Source: Planctomycetota bacterium (lineage in GTDB: Bacteria > Planctomycetota > Phycisphaerae > UBA1845 > UTPLA1). Taken from it: a stretch of 64,000 bases of DNA. The DNA lies in assembly GCA_015654675.1 (NCBI GenBank), contig JAATGM010000020.1, positions 62,001-126,000 of the forward strand, in the 5' to 3' direction. Below the pieces are notes generated by a model. It was not told the origin of the DNA. It was given only the letters and a program-made list of their open reading frames with translations, and ran no database searches. Below, in pieces: positions 62,301 through 64,000 of the stretch. The number at the start of each line of letters is the position of its first letter. Within the stretch, counting starts at the first letter, position 1. A program made the translations under genes and the position numbers.

Positions 62301-62403
62301 CGCGGGGCGAAATGCCTGCGACCAGAAGGGCCAGCAGGCCGAGTTGGCGCATGGCGAACAGTCGGAACGCGGGGGAGGACAAATTGAGAGCGCGATCAAT
62401 CAT
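59386..62403 (-). CDS. Secreted Kelch/galactose-oxidase-like protein with calcium-type repeats and dockerin-like end
   Basis: A 1005-residue protein. A signal peptide (LGLLALLVAGISPRAMA) precedes a beta-propeller of about 400 residues with Kelch blades such as SSALLQDGRLFVAGGEYG and GAAFLLPNGKAFFLGSTGH; it resembles galactose oxidase-like repeats, but the copper ligands were not identified. Residues about 505-770 are DCNxNxIPDxC calcium-type repeats. A beta domain (QSPNLSP to YISVKV) and a dockerin-like tail (GDLDLDAMIDGRDI ... LLTNPTLQCP) follow, both shared with the protein at 20237-23890. The ATG follows AGGAAAAA. Extracellular. Confidence 0.88.
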   Translation of the reverse strand: MIDRALNLSSPAFRLFAMRQLGLLALLVAGISPRAMAGTWTPLVRSAPGGVNLMIQLSDGTIAAAQNDGSTIGRGWFRLTPDIHGSFINGTWSVLGSMIDSRLYYSSALLQDGRLFVAGGEYGTGASKSEIYDPLTNIWTANPIPTTVLNPAATSPVTGGAQAFLDSMAKITANGSVLISPVAPRTSGGTVLYNPNTNTWTNGPRLFRGSYQDEASWVKLPDDSILTIDPFGTNSERYIPATNTWINDGIVPVSLYDPFGFELGAAFLLPNGKAFFLGSTGHTAIYTPTGTTSPGTWIAGPDIPGSHGTPDAPAAMMVNGNILCAVSAIPTSGNHFPSPTSFYEYDYVANAFTAVNGPTGPTDNISSFEAAMLVLPDGGVLYSHFGSQLYVYTPTGAPLTAGKPVINTITSNLDGSYHLTGTGLNGISEGAGYGDDLQMDSNYPLVRLTSGTNVYYARTFSWSRTSVMTGAAIVTTEFRVPQSLQGGTYSLYVVANGIPSDPVTFSAITDCNNNGIPDATDIANATSPDCNANAIPDECDVPPICPTCADCNHDMIPDICQVPPICPNCLDCDANHIPDSCEIDCNANAIPDACDVAAHTSPDCQQDGVPDECQIPPLCPTCKDCNHNNIPDACDITAHTSLDCQANNIPDECELPPLCPTCPDCNSNNIPDACDILSHFSPDCQADSIPDECQLPPLCPTCADCNHNNVPDSCDVNLGTVPDCNQDGIPDACQTNPSLCGGSCLADCDHNLVPDSCQLVGSFSRQSPNLSPFVQPNPQTYLLTSPPVAAAGDVTLTFKAVADIDSASEFVNISVNGIGLGNVFTTSGFTCPLANTTTLTCAAATWNAAVAGGNALITMQPNALVDGLCSGASYISVKVDYATTEGDCNTNGILDACELASGTVDDCNANGRPDSCDIQDNLLTDLDHDGRADQCGCGAFCHGDLDLDAMIDGRDITPFMNCIAGHNLSINDCGCADMNNDNRLNNADVQAFVTELLTNPTLQCP

Positions 62404-62451
62404 GGCATTTTTTCCTGCACGGGCGGCGTGGCCTGCCGCGCGAACATTCGT

Positions 62452-64000
62452 TCATTCGTTCAGCAGCGCCGCGACGAACGGCGCGATGTCGTTTGAATCG
62501 ACGTGCGCGTCGCTGTTTAAGTCGAACGCGCAGAATGCTGATCCGGGTTGCGGATTTGAATGAAGAATGCGGAGGAAGAGTTGAATGTCGTCGCCGTCGA
62601 CGTGGCCGTCTTGATTTCCATCGGCTGATCCGGCGACGAAGGCGATCAGCGACGCGTTGCGAGTGATTTCGGTTCCTGCGTTGTTATGGATTACGCAGTT
62701 GTAGTCGGCGGCGGAGTTTTGCGGGCCGACGGGATTGATGGAGAGGACCGGCGTGGCCGCGCCGGAGATTTCGCCGCTGTCGACCAGCAGCGTTGTTCCG
62801 CGGTACCACTGATAGAAAAAGGCCGGTGTACCGGAGACTGTGACCGAGAGGGTCGCGGCGCCGCCGATGCAGGCCGCGGTGTCAGCCGGCTGGACTGAGA
62901 TGGTGGGCGGCTGATTGATGAAGTAGCCGTCCGAGAGTGTTTTGAGGAACTGGACGATGTGATCTTCTTCGGTGGCAGTGAGGCCGAGGTTGCCAACCTG
63001 GCCGCCGTCATCGCTTGTGGCGCCGGTTGGGTTTTCCATTGAATCGGGCGAGGGAAGTTCGGGCGTCGGCCAAAGGGGGACACCTTTCAGGTTCGCGTAG
63101 GGGTCTTCCTGAGTGAAGTCGATGATTTCGCCGGGCTCGGTGGTGAGATTCCTGGTGTTGTAGAAATGGACGACGTCGTGGAGGTTTTTGAAGACGCCGT
63201 TGTGCATGTAGGGTTTGACGAAGTTGGCGTTGGGGCGTTTGTCGACATTTCGAAGCGTTTGCACGCGGAAGGTGCCGTTGACGGCGAGATAGTCGCCGAA
63301 GTTGTTGCTGCCGGGACCCATGTTTCCGGGCGGGAGCCCGTTGAGTGGATAGAGGAAGTCGCCGAGACCGAGGTCGATGAAGTTTTCGCCCTGCGGGTTA
63401 TAGCCGACGGGGTTGGAAGTGGAGTCGGTCTGGGCGTAGAAGGGATTGTCGAGGTTTTTAGGGAGACCGATGTTGGCGTAGGTGAAGTCGGACCAGATGA
63501 AAGGGCCTTCCTCGGGGAAGTCACCGATGACGTGGCAGGCGATGCACTGGGCATTCTTGTAGAAGGGTGGACCGCTGGGGCGGCCGGTGGAGCTGCCGGT
63601 CATGAGGCAGAGGCCGTCGAATTCTTCCGGGGTCAGGGTGGCCTGTCCGATGAGCCATGCGTCGTATTTCGACGAGAAGGGTGAGACTTCGGGGGTGCGT
63701 TCGTACGCGGCGATGGCTTCGACAAGATTTGTGTAAACGATTTCGGTGGGCTGACTGAAAATTTCCTCGCCGTAGACTTCCTGGAAGAGGCGGGCATTGG
63801 GGCCGTTCATGAGTTTCTGCACGACGAGGGCGGGGTCACCGACGTTGTGGACCAGGTTGTTCATTTCGTTCGGATGGAGGAAGGGGAGGCGGGCCTGATT
63901 TTCGAGTCCGTCGGCGTGGCCATCCCAGAAGAGTCCGCCGGCGAATGCGGCTTCGCCGCGAGGACTGATGTCGGCGGCGAAGCCGACTGCGTGAGGGGGA
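62452..64000 (-). CDS. MauG/cytochrome c peroxidase-like protein with Ig and dockerin-like domains (N-terminus missing)
   Basis: A minus-strand gene running off the window end. The visible part begins with the second half of a di-heme cytochrome c peroxidase-like domain: FWDGHADGLENQA, one CxxCH heme motif (CIACH), and MHNGVFKNLHDVVHFYN. The first heme would be outside the window. After the heme domain comes an Ig-like domain (about ISVQPADTAACIGGAATLSV to NAGTEITRN), then a dockerin-like ending with DGNQDGHVDGDDIQLFL and DLNSDAHVDSNDIAPFV. It probably functions outside the inner membrane. It is 48 bases from the next gene, same strand, so co-transcription is likely. Confidence 0.86.
   Translation of the reverse strand, partial: PPHAVGFAADISPRGEAAFAGGLFWDGHADGLENQARLPFLHPNEMNNLVHNVGDPALVVQKLMNGPNARLFQEVYGEEIFSQPTEIVYTNLVEAIAAYERTPEVSPFSSKYDAWLIGQATLTPEEFDGLCLMTGSSTGRPSGPPFYKNAQCIACHVIGDFPEEGPFIWSDFTYANIGLPKNLDNPFYAQTDSTSNPVGYNPQGENFIDLGLGDFLYPLNGLPPGNMGPGSNNFGDYLAVNGTFRVQTLRNVDKRPNANFVKPYMHNGVFKNLHDVVHFYNTRNLTTEPGEIIDFTQEDPYANLKGVPLWPTPELPSPDSMENPTGATSDDGGQVGNLGLTATEEDHIVQFLKTLSDGYFINQPPTISVQPADTAACIGGAATLSVTVSGTPAFFYQWYRGTTLLVDSGEISGAATPVLSINPVGPQNSAADYNCVIHNNAGTEITRNASLIAFVAGSADGNQDGHVDGDDIQLFLRILHSNPQPGSAFCAFDLNSDAHVDSNDIAPFVAALLNE

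Overview
The window looks like a chromosomal stretch from a member of the Planctomycetota, probably in or near the Phycisphaerae. This is inferred from content: high GC, secreted proteins built from Cys/Asp/Asn-rich DCN..PD.C calcium-type repeats that end in a dockerin-like pair, a sigma factor overlapping a Ser/Thr kinase-TPR protein, Cys-x-x-Cys zinc-ribbon membrane proteins, and several small families common in planctomycetes. No 16S or other phylogenetic marker set is present, so the assignment is to phylum only. No tRNA, rRNA, CRISPR array, insertion sequence or replication origin was seen.

Layout. 0-10.7 kb: mixed housekeeping and secreted genes (a YpfJ-type zinc peptidase, a Met/Pro/Ala-rich repeat lipoprotein, an exported beta carbonic anhydrase, a fungal-type cytosine deaminase, a TPR lipoprotein, a methyltransferase, small families). 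10.7-20.2 kb: a secreted TIM-barrel-like lipoprotein, a coupled thiC operon, a fatty acid desaturase, and a six-gene minus-strand operon with a cupin, a peroxiredoxin and a SnoaL-like protein, followed by 0.8 kb of non-coding repeat-bearing DNA. 20.2-26.3 kb: a 1217-residue Kelch plus calcium-repeat protein, two VOC proteins and a DUF11-like protein. 26.4-35 kb: bamA divergent from a membrane coiled-coil protein that heads a cluster with an iron-type ABC binding protein, its permease and an NHL-repeat lipoprotein. 35-43.8 kb: PPK2, MOSC, then rpmF-plsX-fabH-fabD-fabG, acpP-fabF, an isolated fliN and a UDP-xylose-synthase-like gene. 43.8-47.2 kb: cstA with a GbsR/MarR-type regulator and a DUF4239 protein. 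47.4-53.2 kb: a secreted subtilase facing a sigma factor/kinase pair. 53.3-57.9 kb: an AT-richer region with lineage-specific and decayed genes. 58.1-64 kb: a patatin-like lipase, a second Kelch-like plus calcium-repeat protein, and a cytochrome c peroxidase-like protein running off the window end.

How parts fit. The rpmF-to-fabF block is a standard fatty acid synthesis initiation/elongation set with good sigma-70-type promoters before rpmF and acpP. Four secreted proteins (the two Kelch-like proteins, the subtilase and the peroxidase-like protein) share a C-terminal dockerin-like module and look like one surface or export system. Two of them also share a nearly identical 36-bp upstream element (34 of 36 matching), which suggests co-regulation; one copy lies in the intergenic region facing the sigma factor/kinase pair. 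The most unusual material is this shared module and element, the Met-rich repeat lipoprotein, and the decayed region at 54-56 kb, which holds repeated remnants of a TolB-like gene tail and an open frame broken by two in-frame TGA codons.
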